NCBI RefSeq assembly: GCF_002101705.1
Contig: NZ_LQPC01000047.1
Coordinates: 186,001-250,000, forward strand
DNA: 64,000 nucleotides
Reading direction: 5' to 3'
Source of the DNA: Mycolicibacterium iranicum
Lineage (GTDB): Bacteria > Actinomycetota > Actinomycetes > Mycobacteriales > Mycobacteriaceae
Positions 57,473-64,000 of this stretch are shown here, piece after piece. How positions within the stretch are numbered: the first letter of the stretch is position 1; each line of letters opens with the position of its first letter. A program made the position numbers and the translations under genes. The notes beneath the pieces are model-generated. The model did no database searches. It saw only the letters and a list, made by a program, of their open reading frames with translations, and was not told the DNA's origin.

Positions 57473-58129
57473 TCAGCAGGTCCCGGTGTGCGCCTGTGTC
57501 AGAAGGTCGGGGTCGGCCGGCGCGGTGGCGTCGGGCAGCAGGCTGGCGAGCACCGCATCGATGTCGTCGCTGTGGGTCAATTCGGTGAAGTCGGTACCTA
57601 TGGCGAGGTCGACAGTGTCGTCCGCGCGGCCGTCCTGGAACAGCTCCATGCACGGCGCGACGAGCCAGACCGACGCCGCCGCGGCGCGGCCCGACGGCCC
57701 GAACCTGATCTGGCCCACGCACTGCAGGCGCGCGGTCTCATAGATCGGGTCGTTGGCAGCCTCGGGTTCGGTGAAACCGATGTCGCGCAGCGCGCCGGCG
57801 ACTTCGGCCGCCTGCCCGCCTTGGCCGCTGGCGTTGAGGACCCGGATCTTGGCGTCGGCGAGCTTGGCTGGCGTGACGTCGATCATCGTCGACCTGGACA
57901 CCTGCTCGCCGAGGTCGGGTACGGGAGCGCCGGGTTGGGCGGGCGGGGGAGGCCGGTTGCAGATCGCGGCCTGGGGGACCTCGGGCGGGCGTGACAGCGC
58001 GATCACCCACACCAGCAGCGCCGCGACCGCCAGGCAGGCGATCATCGCGGCGCCGGGTACGTAGTTGCGGCGGCGGAACGGCCGGCCGTGTTTGTCGAAT
58101 GCCGTCCCCTCGGTGATTTGCGCGACCAC
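57473..58129 (-). CDS. cei: Envelope integrity protein Cei
   Basis: This is a 218-residue single-pass membrane protein matching Rv2700 (Cei), needed for envelope integrity and virulence in M. tuberculosis. A cytosolic N-terminus, VVAQITEGTAFDKHGRPFRR, leads to a membrane helix (about 27-46) and an external LytR_C domain (about 90-215) with a Cys pair (in LQCVGQ and APCMEL). The GTG at 58129 gives the N-terminus seen in M. tuberculosis; a GTG 9 nt upstream is possible. A CRP-type site lies 66 bp upstream. Confidence 0.9.
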   Translation of the reverse strand: MVAQITEGTAFDKHGRPFRRRNYVPGAAMIACLAVAALLVWVIALSRPPEVPQAAICNRPPPPAQPGAPVPDLGEQVSRSTMIDVTPAKLADAKIRVLNASGQGGQAAEVAGALRDIGFTEPEAANDPIYETARLQCVGQIRFGPSGRAAAASVWLVAPCMELFQDGRADDTVDLAIGTDFTELTHSDDIDAVLASLLPDATAPADPDLLTQAHTGTC

Positions 58130-58194
58130 GTCCAGCACTCTAGAGGCCGCCCTGCGGACCCACCGCCCGGCTCGTCAAGCAGGGGTTTCTCTGA

Positions 58195-58210
58195 TGTGAC
58201 ACAAATCACA
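58195..58210. promoter_or_regulatory. CRP (Rv3676-type) site
   Basis: TGTGACACAAATCACA is a perfect TGTGA-N6-TCACA match to the mycobacterial CRP consensus. It lies between divergent cei (66 bp away) and the DUF4193 gene (97 bp away). Confidence 0.72.
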
Positions 58211-58306
58211 ATAGAACCGGTGTCAATCCGGGCACGAATCGTTTGGTGGATGCGTTCGACGCTGGTACAAAGCACTGCTGCGAAAAGCTTCATGGAGGGG
58301 ACAGGC

Positions 58307-58609
58307 ATGGCCACTGATTACGACGCCCCAAGGCGCACTGAAACCGATGACGTTTCCGAGGATTCCCTCGAGGAGCTGAAGGCACGGCGCAATGAAGCCC
58401 AGTCGGCTGTCGTCGACGTCGACGAATCCGAATCTGCCGAGTCGTTCGAACTCCCGGGCGCCGATCTGTCCGGCGAAGAGCTGTCCGTGCGGGTGATCCC
58501 GAAGCAGGCCGACGAGTTCACCTGCTCGAGTTGCTTCCTGGTGCACCACCGCAGCCGTCTCGCCAGCGAGAAGAACGGCGTGATGATCTGCACCGATTGC
58601 GCAGCCTGA
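58307..58609 (+). CDS. DUF4193 zinc-ribbon protein (Rv2699c-like)
   Basis: This is a 100-residue DUF4193 protein, identical in length to Rv2699c. An acidic N-terminal half (about 1-65) is followed by a zinc-ribbon-like C-terminus with CSSC near 76-79 and CTDC near 95-98. The family occurs only in actinobacteria and is often essential, but no function is known. A GGAGGGG ribosome binding site precedes the ATG. A CRP site lies upstream. Confidence 0.9.
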   Translation: MATDYDAPRRTETDDVSEDSLEELKARRNEAQSAVVDVDESESAESFELPGADLSGEELSVRVIPKQADEFTCSSCFLVHHRSRLASEKNGVMICTDCAA

Positions 58610-58612
58610 CGC

Positions 58613-59101
58613 TCAGCCGAGGGCGGCGAGGACCTTATCCGGGTGCTTGGTGCTGATCAGCCAGTACGGGGTGGGATCATCCGGATCGTCGAGGACCAGC
58701 AGCACCATCGGGCCGACCCACGCCTTGTGGACGACGTAGGCCGCCGGGTCGAGTTGGCGGCCCAGCGCCGCCGACTTCGCCGAGCGCGGCACCTCCGCGG
58801 ACCGGGCTATCACGGATGCGGGCAGATGGGCCCCCCGTCCGGGACTTCCGACCCACAGTTCAGGCGGGCCACCGTTGTCGACCACCACGCGCAGTTCGGT
58901 CCTGCCAAGCCCGAGCAGCACCACCGCGGCGACGGGCAGCAGTACCGCGTACGGCAGCCAGTCCGGCAGCGCCTGCACGCCTTGGGTGACCTCGAGTGCG
59001 ATCAGGGCGGCCACGCCCAAACCGGGCAGCCACCACCACAACGGAACCCACAGCCGCTCGCGGTAGCGAACCGTTTGAGCGGTGGCGCGCGTCTCTGACA
59101 C
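58613..59101 (-). CDS. DUF3093 membrane protein (Rv2698-like)
   Basis: This is a 162-residue DUF3093 protein with two membrane helices (about 20-37 and 42-60) and a compact cytosolic domain with RSAKSAALGRQLDPAAYVVH and DDPDDPTPYWLISTKHP. It is always next to dut in mycobacteria; function unknown. The GTG at 59101 is set by a leaderless -10 box that overlaps the dut promoter. Confidence 0.88.
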   Translation of the reverse strand: MSETRATAQTVRYRERLWVPLWWWLPGLGVAALIALEVTQGVQALPDWLPYAVLLPVAAVVLLGLGRTELRVVVDNGGPPELWVGSPGRGAHLPASVIARSAEVPRSAKSAALGRQLDPAAYVVHKAWVGPMVLLVLDDPDDPTPYWLISTKHPDKVLAALG

Positions 59102-59108
59102 GCGGCCC

Positions 59109-59118
59109 AGAGTAATCT
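59109..59118. promoter_or_regulatory. Overlapping divergent -10 boxes, DUF3093 gene and dut
   Basis: On the minus strand TACTCT (59114-59109) ends 7 nt before the DUF3093 GTG. On the plus strand TAATCT (59113-59118) ends 8 nt before the dut GTG. The two hexamers overlap, so only one polymerase could bind at a time. Confidence 0.55.
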
Positions 59119-59126
59119 CTGACGTC

Positions 59127-59591
59127 GTGTCCACCTCTCTGGCGGTTGTGCGTCTCGACCGCGACCTTCCGTTGCCCAGCAGGGCGCACGACGGTGATGC
59201 GGGCGTCGATCTGTTCAGCGCGCAGGACGTCGAGCTGGCGCCGGGTGCGCGGGCGCTCGTGCCGACGGGGGTGGCGGTCGCCATCCCGCACGGGATGGTT
59301 GGCCTGATTCATCCGCGCTCGGGACTTGCTGCGCGCGTAGGACTTTCGATTGTCAACAGTCCTGGCACCATCGACGCGGGCTACCGCGGCGAGATCAAGG
59401 TGTCGTTGATCAACCTCGATCCGGCCGTCCCGATCACGATCGCGCGAGGAGACCGGATCGCCCAGCTGGTGGTGCAGCGCGTCGAACTGCCCGAGCTGGT
59501 CGAGGTGACATCATTCGACGAGGCCGGGCTCACCGACACGACCCGGGGTGACGGGGGCCACGGATCCTCCGGCGGGCATGCCAGTCTGTAG
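59127..59591 (+). CDS. dut: dUTPase Dut
   Basis: Dut hydrolyses dUTP to dUMP, keeping uracil out of DNA. The 154-residue trimeric enzyme has all five motifs, including DAGVDLFS, PRSGLA, GTIDAGYRGEI, RGDRIAQLV and the flexible C-terminal arm RGDGGHGSSGGH. The length matches M. tuberculosis Dut. The GTG at 59127 follows the -10 box TAATCT. The DUF3710 gene follows 29 bp later. Confidence 0.96.
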   Translation: MSTSLAVVRLDRDLPLPSRAHDGDAGVDLFSAQDVELAPGARALVPTGVAVAIPHGMVGLIHPRSGLAARVGLSIVNSPGTIDAGYRGEIKVSLINLDPAVPITIARGDRIAQLVVQRVELPELVEVTSFDEAGLTDTTRGDGGHGSSGGHASL

Positions 59592-59620
59592 GTGGAGGTA
59601 CGCGTGGCGCCGGGTAGAGC

Positions 59621-60418
59621 ATGAGTAGACACCGCAACGACAGGGCCGCAGGGCCCGAGGAGGTGACGTCGGTGGATGCCGAGGACGATGAGCTGGAAGG
59701 CCCATTCGACATCGACGATTTCGATGATCCGTCGGTGGCGACGCTGGCGCGGCTCGACCTGGGCTCGGTCTTGATCCCGATACCGGAGGCCGGGCAGGTG
59801 CAGGTCGAGCTCAACGAGGCGGGCACCCCGAGCGCTGTCTGGGTGGTGACAACCAGCGGCCGATTCACCATCGCCGCGTATGCGGCGCCGAAGTCTGCAG
59901 GCCTGTGGCGCGAGGTTGCTTCCGAGCTTGCCGACTCACTGCGCAAGGACGCCCCCAAGGTCAGCATCGAAGACGGGCCGTGGGGCCGCGAGGTGGTCGG
60001 CTCCGCGGGCGAGGGCGCCGCCGTCGTGCGCTTCATCGGCGTGGACGGCTACCGCTGGATGGTCCGCTGCGTGGTCAACGGACCCTTCGAGCGCATGGCG
60101 GAATTGGCCGAGCTGGCGCGAAATGCATTGGCCGACACCGTCGTTCGCCGTGGCGACACTCCGCTTCCGGTGCGCACGCCACTGCCGATCCAGCTGCCGG
60201 AGCCGATGGCAGCCCAACTTGCCGCCGCACAGCAGCAAGCCGCCCAGCAGCAAGCCGCTCAGCAGGCCGGGGGGCAGCCGCAGGCGCCTGCCCATACGCA
60301 GCCGGTACCTCCGCAGCCCGCACCGCCCCAGCAGCAGGACGAACCCCCGGCGCCCAACGCGCGTCGCAGTTCGCTCGGCTCGGCGATGCAGCAACTGCGC
60401 ACCATCACCGGCGGCTAA
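59621..60418 (+). CDS. DUF3710 protein (Rv2696c-like)
   Basis: This is a 265-residue DUF3710 protein. An acidic N-terminus (about 15-42) precedes a folded core (about 45-180) with DLGSVLIPIPEAGQV and GYRWMVRCVVNGP. A Gln/Ala/Pro-rich tail ends in a short helical motif (RRSSLGSAMQQLRTITGG). The function is unknown. It lies in a conserved dut-Rv2696c pair and may share the dut transcript. It is convergent with the Rv2695-like gene. Confidence 0.88.
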   Translation: MSRHRNDRAAGPEEVTSVDAEDDELEGPFDIDDFDDPSVATLARLDLGSVLIPIPEAGQVQVELNEAGTPSAVWVVTTSGRFTIAAYAAPKSAGLWREVASELADSLRKDAPKVSIEDGPWGREVVGSAGEGAAVVRFIGVDGYRWMVRCVVNGPFERMAELAELARNALADTVVRRGDTPLPVRTPLPIQLPEPMAAQLAAAQQQAAQQQAAQQAGGQPQAPAHTQPVPPQPAPPQQQDEPPAPNARRSSLGSAMQQLRTITGG

Positions 60419-60421
60419 CAG

Positions 60422-61141
60422 TCACGCGCGATCCTCGGCGTCCTGCAGGGCCGCCAGGCACTGCAGACCCAGAATCCCGGGGTTCGCGCCGACCTCGTCG
60501 AGGGTGACGGTCCGCAGCGCCGCGCGAGGGGCCGCCGACACCCACTCCAGGCCGACCTCCAACGGGTGCACCGCGTCGTCGGTGGCCGATACCACGCCCA
60601 TCGGCGAGGTGAGACCTTCGAGCTGGCCGCTCGTCGGCGCGACGAATCGCGCCGCCTCGTCCATTGCGTCCGGCAGGGTGGGCCACTGGTCCAGCCATGA
60701 GCGGGTCAGTTCGTCGGCCAGCCATTTGGGGCTGGACGCCTGCATCTGCGCGGTCGTGGACACCAGGCCCTCGCGGCGGAGGAGGTCGGCCGAATGTCGT
60801 GCGGCCAATGCCGCGGGCGCCGCCTCGGGGTCACCTGTCCAGGCAGGCAGCGCCGCCAGTACAGCCGCGGCGCCGCCCGGATGGGCCAGCGCCCACTCGA
60901 GTGCCACGGCGGCGCCGATCGAGACGCCGCCCACCGCGATCGCCAACGGTGCGGCCGCGCGCGCCGCGCTGTCGAGATCCTCGCGGTAGCCGGCCACCAA
61001 CCGGTGTGGCTGTGGCGGCGGTGTCACGACTACGGCGCCGACTGCGTGGAGTGCTGCGGAAAAGGCGCGGTAGACGAAGTCGTCGTCGGACCCAGTGCCG
61101 GGCAGCAGGACGGTGGTGATCCCTCGAAGATTGACCGCCAT
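60422..61141 (-). CDS. Alpha/beta hydrolase-fold protein (Rv2695-like)
   Basis: This is a 239-residue protein with an alpha/beta hydrolase fold, matching Rv2695. The oxyanion loop LPGTGSDD is near residue 13 and the nucleophile elbow GGVSIGAA (Ser about 74) follows. A C-terminal His is not obvious, since the last part reads LDEVGANPG, so the triad may be altered and the enzyme inactive or atypical. It is divergent from the OB-fold gene. Confidence 0.8.
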   Translation of the reverse strand: MAVNLRGITTVLLPGTGSDDDFVYRAFSAALHAVGAVVVTPPPQPHRLVAGYREDLDSAARAAAPLAIAVGGVSIGAAVALEWALAHPGGAAAVLAALPAWTGDPEAAPAALAARHSADLLRREGLVSTTAQMQASSPKWLADELTRSWLDQWPTLPDAMDEAARFVAPTSGQLEGLTSPMGVVSATDDAVHPLEVGLEWVSAAPRAALRTVTLDEVGANPGILGLQCLAALQDAEDRA

Positions 61142-61286
61142 GTTTCGATCGTGCCTGCTGAGGGAAGCCAGCGCCCTGCGACTCGCGAAACGCCCGCTCT
61201 GCGGTTAGCACTTCGGAACCAACAGGTCTACCGTGGCGTTGGTCTACACGAGTACACAGACGATTGGCAGAAGGTCAGGAGAGGCC

Positions 61287-61658
61287 ATGGCCACGGCCGA
61301 GGGATATCTTCGCCGGCTCACCCGCCGGTTGACCGAAGATCCGGAACAGCTCGACGTCGAAGAGCTCAGCGATGAGGCTGCGAGTACAGGTGCGCAGCGG
61401 GCCATCGACTGTCAGCGCGGGCAGGAAGTGACCATGATCGGCACCCTGCGCAGCGTCGAGTGCAACGGCAAGAGCTGCGCGGGCGGCGTCAAAGCCGAGT
61501 TGTTTGACGGCACCGACACCGTGATGCTCGTCTGGCTCGGCCAGCGGCGCATCCCCGGCATCGAGTCCGGCCGCACGCTCAAGGTGCACGGTCGCGTCGG
61601 AAAGCTCGACAACGGCACCAAGGCGATCTACAACCCCCACTACGAGATTCAGAAGTGA
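61287..61658 (+). CDS. OB-fold nucleic-acid-binding protein (Rv2694c-like)
   Basis: This is a 123-residue protein with an OB-fold (about 40-120: VTMIGTLRSVECNGKSCAGGVKA, VMLVWLG, LKVHGRVGKL) resembling RecG/RecJ-type nucleic acid binding modules. It matches Rv2694c in size. The ATG at 61287 follows AGGAGAGG. It overlaps the next gene by 4 bp (GTGA), so it is coupled to the DUF3159 membrane protein and probably to the downstream potassium-uptake genes by position. Confidence 0.86.
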   Translation: MATAEGYLRRLTRRLTEDPEQLDVEELSDEAASTGAQRAIDCQRGQEVTMIGTLRSVECNGKSCAGGVKAELFDGTDTVMLVWLGQRRIPGIESGRTLKVHGRVGKLDNGTKAIYNPHYEIQK

Positions 61659-62368
61659 GCGACCCCGGAACCGATCCGGGCACACAGAGCTCACCGGCGC
61701 GTGGCGCAGCCGTCCTGGAGCAGATGGGCGGCATCAGTGGCCTGATCTACTCGTCGCTGCCGGTGCTCGTGTTCGTCCCCGTCTCATCGGCCTTCGGCCT
61801 CATGCCCGCCATCGGTGCCGCGCTCGGTGTCGCAACGCTGATCCTGGTGTGGCGCCTGGTCCGCAAGGAAACGGTCCAGCCCGCGATCTCGGGGTTCATG
61901 GGCGTCGGCATCAGCGCACTGATCGCCTATCTGGTGGGCGCCTCCAAAGGCTATTTCCTGCTGGGAATCTGGACGTCGCTGCTGTGGGCGGTGGTGTTCA
62001 CGCTGTCGGTCGTGATCCGACGCCCCGTCGTCGGCTACATCTGGGGCTGGGTGAACGCTCACGACAGGCGCTGGCGCGAAGCCCGCGGTGCTGTGCTGGC
62101 GTTCGACGCGGCGACGATGGTGTGGGTCGCGGTGTTCGCGTCCCGCTTTGTGGTTCAGCACCACCTGTATGACGCCGATCAGACCGGTTGGCTCGGTGTC
62201 GCCCGGATCGCGATGGGATGGCCGCTCACCGCGGTGGCCGCGCTGGTGACCTATCTCGCGATCAGGAAGGCGCAGCGCGCCCTCCGTGAGGCTGGCCTGA
62301 GCGAGCAGACAGTGACAGACGAGCGCGACGTCGACGACGCCAACGACCCGGTGCACAAACCGAATTGA
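61655..62368 (+). CDS. DUF3159 membrane protein (Rv2693c-like)
   Basis: This is a 237-residue DUF3159 protein with about five membrane helices between residues 30 and 205. The family core reads RPVVGYIWGWVNAHDRRWRE and an extended helix follows. Its function is unknown. The GTG start overlaps the upstream stop (GTGA). It ends 7 bp before the stop of convergent ceoC. Confidence 0.87.
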   Translation: MSDPGTDPGTQSSPARGAAVLEQMGGISGLIYSSLPVLVFVPVSSAFGLMPAIGAALGVATLILVWRLVRKETVQPAISGFMGVGISALIAYLVGASKGYFLLGIWTSLLWAVVFTLSVVIRRPVVGYIWGWVNAHDRRWREARGAVLAFDAATMVWVAVFASRFVVQHHLYDADQTGWLGVARIAMGWPLTAVAALVTYLAIRKAQRALREAGLSEQTVTDERDVDDANDPVHKPN

Positions 62369-62375
62369 CGAGCGC

Positions 62376-63041
62376 TCAGCGCAGCTGAGGGTTCAGCAGA
62401 AGCTCGCGCAACTCATCCTCGGCCGAAGCCACCGCGACGAACAGCAATTCGTCGCCGCCTTCCAACGGTTCGTCGCGTTCGGGCACGATGACCCGCGGAC
62501 CCCGCAGAATCGTCACCAGGGTCGCATCCCGGGGCAGCTCCAGGCGCTTGACGGGCTTGCCGCCCCACGGGGTGTCGTCGGGCAGCGTGATCTCCACGAG
62601 GTTGGCCTGGCCCTTGCGGAATTCCATCAGCCGCACCAGATCACCTACCGACACCGCCTCTTCCACGAGCGAGGCCAGCATCCGCGGCGTGGACACTGCG
62701 ACGTCGACGCCCCAGGACTCGTCGAAAAGCCACTCGTTGCGTGGATCGTTGACGCGGGCCACCACGCGGGGCACAGCGAACTCTGTCTTCGACAGCAGGC
62801 TGACGACGACGTTGGCCTTGTCGTCGCCGGTGGCCGCGATCACGACGTCGAACTCCTCGAGATTGACCGATTCCAGGAGGCTGAGCTCGCAGGCATCGCC
62901 AAGCCGCCAGTGCGCAGCCGGGATCGCGTCGACGTCGATGTGGTCGGGGTTGCGCTCCAGCAGCGTCACCTCGTGTAGGTCGACGAGCTCGCGGGCGATG
63001 GATCGGCCGACGGCACCGGCGCCGGCGATGGCGACTTTCAT
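62376..63041 (-). CDS. ceoC: Potassium uptake regulator CeoC (TrkA type)
   Basis: This is a 221-residue cytosolic TrkA/KtrA-type protein. The RCK-N Rossmann domain has GAGAVG at 7-12, with an acidic end to the second strand (LLER) suited to NAD(H), and an RCK-C domain follows (about 140-218). It forms gating rings on a K+ transporter. CeoB and CeoC are paralogues in tandem, and ceoC lies downstream of ceoB on the minus strand, 55 bp apart. A cation-channel subunit is not encoded here. Confidence 0.93.
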   Translation of the reverse strand: MKVAIAGAGAVGRSIARELVDLHEVTLLERNPDHIDVDAIPAAHWRLGDACELSLLESVNLEEFDVVIAATGDDKANVVVSLLSKTEFAVPRVVARVNDPRNEWLFDESWGVDVAVSTPRMLASLVEEAVSVGDLVRLMEFRKGQANLVEITLPDDTPWGGKPVKRLELPRDATLVTILRGPRVIVPERDEPLEGGDELLFVAVASAEDELRELLLNPQLR

Positions 63042-63096
63042 TGATCTGCTCCTCGCGTGCGCACCATCGAATTGCGCCTTCGCGTCCGCACCATCC

Positions 63097-63768
63097 TCAG
63101 CCCTCCGCGTCTTCGTTCGGCGGCAGCGCGGCGATCGCGAGCGCTTCGGCGATGTGGCCGGAAATGGCGGCGAGGTACACCTGGTCGCCGGCCTGGATGA
63201 CGGTCTTGGCGTCGGGCAGAACTCCGGCGCCGAAGCGGATCAGGAACGACACCCGTCCCGACGTCGCCGCTTCCAGATCCGAGAGTCGGCGGCCCACCCA
63301 ATCCTCGTGCAGCGCCAGCTCGGTCACCCCGACGTTGCCGGTGGGGTCGCGCCATTTGGTGGTCTCGGTTTCGCGGGTCAGCACATTGAGCAGCCGGTCG
63401 GTCGTCCAGGGCACCGTCGCAACGGTGGGGATGCCGAGCCGCTCGTAGACCGCGGCGCGTTTGGCGTCGTAGATGCGTGCGACAACGCGCTGCACACCGA
63501 AGGTCTCGCGGGCGACACGCGCGGAGATGATGTTCGAGTTGTCACCGGAGGAGACCGCCGCGAACGCGGACGCGTCTTCGATGCCGGCGCGAATCAGCAC
63601 GTCGCGGTCGAAGCCCATTCCGAGGACCCGCTCGCCGGGAAAGTCGGGGGAGAGCCGGTGAAACGCGGTGCCGTCGCGGTCGATCACGGCGACCTCGTGG
63701 CCGATTCTGGCCAGGCTGTCCGACAATGATGCGCCGACGCGGCCGCACCCCATCACCACTACACGCAC
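63097..63768 (-). CDS. ceoB: Potassium uptake regulator CeoB (TrkA type)
   Basis: This is a 223-residue TrkA-type protein with an RCK-N Rossmann domain (GCGRVG at 7-12, second-strand Asp in VIDRDG) and an RCK-C domain (about 135-215). It is the sister of CeoC, and the two probably form a hetero-ring controlling K+ uptake. The GTG at 63768 starts the first beta-strand and is preceded by AAAGGA; the longer frame upstream has no domain. It is divergent from the APC permease gene. Confidence 0.93.
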   Translation of the reverse strand: MRVVVMGCGRVGASLSDSLARIGHEVAVIDRDGTAFHRLSPDFPGERVLGMGFDRDVLIRAGIEDASAFAAVSSGDNSNIISARVARETFGVQRVVARIYDAKRAAVYERLGIPTVATVPWTTDRLLNVLTRETETTKWRDPTGNVGVTELALHEDWVGRRLSDLEAATSGRVSFLIRFGAGVLPDAKTVIQAGDQVYLAAISGHIAEALAIAALPPNEDAEG

Positions 63769-63854
63769 CTGAGGGTCCTTTCCCGGCCGAGGCTGTTGCA
63801 AAACCCGCGCCACCGGAACGCTACCGCTTTCCGACGGGTTGTGGCCTTCGGGCT

Positions 63855-63860
63855 TACTCT
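63855..63860 (+). promoter_or_regulatory. -10 box of APC permease gene (leaderless)
   Basis: TACTCT ends 8 nt before the GTG at 63869. Confidence 0.45.
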
Positions 63861-63868
63861 TGGCAGTC

Positions 63869-64000
63869 GTGTCCAAGCTTTCGACCGTCGCGCGGCGGTT
63901 GGTGCTGGGCCGGCCGTTCCGTAGCGACAAGCTGTCGCACACGCTGCTGCCCAAGCGGATAGCACTGCCGGTCTTCGCCTCCGATGCCCTGTCCTCGGTG
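63869..64000 (+). CDS. APC-family permease, 5' part (Rv2690c-like)
   Basis: This is the first 44 codons of a gene that runs off the window. The N-terminus, VSKLSTVARRLVLGRPFRS followed by LPKRIALPVFASDALSSV, matches the cytosolic start and first helix of the amino-acid/polyamine/organocation permease Rv2690c, next to ceoB in M. tuberculosis. The GTG is preceded by a leaderless -10 box. The substrate cannot be told from this part. Confidence 0.8.
   Translation, partial: MSKLSTVARRLVLGRPFRSDKLSHTLLPKRIALPVFASDALSSV

Overview
The window is high-GC actinobacterial DNA from a fast-growing mycobacterium (Mycolicibacterium type). It carries ftsK, argA, pgsA3, clgR, the 35-kDa antigen, recA/recX, miaB, miaA, dapF, hflX, fadE20, lexA, nrdR, sthA, ideR, sigB, sigA, ppgK, suhB, cei, dut and ceoB/ceoC in the same order as the M. 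tuberculosis block from about Rv2751 to Rv2690c, read in the reverse direction. Species-specific material is inserted at several points. The organism is not M. tuberculosis itself: recA has no intein, the TerC-type neighbours of fadE20 are absent, and a gluABCD glutamate transporter is present. No rRNA, tRNA, IS element, prophage or CRISPR array was seen.

Layout. 1-2.5 kb: a minus-strand operon of a monooxygenase-fold protein, a mycofactocin-type SDR and a methyltransferase. 2.6-5.2 kb: ftsK. 5.2-8.2 kb: an inserted locus of O-methyltransferase, UbiA-type prenyltransferase and type III polyketide synthase, lying exactly between ftsK and argA. 8.2-12.1 kb: argA, pgsA3, cinA and the clgR-pspA-pspM envelope-stress genes. 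12.1-17.1 kb: ephG, a glycosyltransferase, a DUF3046 gene, OsmC, a hydrolase, recA and recX. 17.1-21.0 kb: a six-gene minus-strand operon of gluABCD plus two small membrane genes. 21.2-29.8 kb: miaB to hflX. 30.0-33.7 kb: an inserted DEAD-box helicase and a molybdopterin oxidoreductase. 33.7-39.2 kb: fadE20, a large LGFP-repeat membrane protein, lexA, chiZ and nrdR. 39.2-49.7 kb: PhzF, hydrolase, PAC2, serine protease, sthA, DUF4192, ideR, sigB and small conserved genes. 49.8-55.4 kb: DUF952, a membrane protein, a PE-less PGRS-like glycine-rich protein, an O-methyltransferase and sigA. 55.6-64 kb: ppgK, suhB, cei, DUF4193, DUF3093, dut, DUF3710, an OB-fold protein, DUF3159, ceoC, ceoB and the start of an APC permease.

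The genes fall into working groups: DNA damage (recA, recX, lexA, chiZ, with SOS boxes and RecA-NDp/PafBC-type promoters visible), envelope stress (clgR-pspA-pspM and sigB, each with an ECF SigE/SigH-type promoter), tRNA modification (miaA, miaB), the two principal group 1/2 sigma factors, iron and redox balance (ideR, sthA), nucleotide supply (nrdR, dut) and potassium uptake control (ceoB, ceoC). About fourteen genes have a TANNNT hexamer 6-8 nt before the start codon, the signature of leaderless mycobacterial transcripts, and this fixed several start choices.

The most promising candidate for an undescribed system is the three-gene polyketide/prenyl/methyl locus at 5177-8243. All catalytic residues are intact, and its make-up suggests a prenylated, O-methylated aromatic polyketide or quinone-like lipid. 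Also notable are the PE-less PGRS protein beside sigA, the extended gluABCD operon, and several sharp palindromes.
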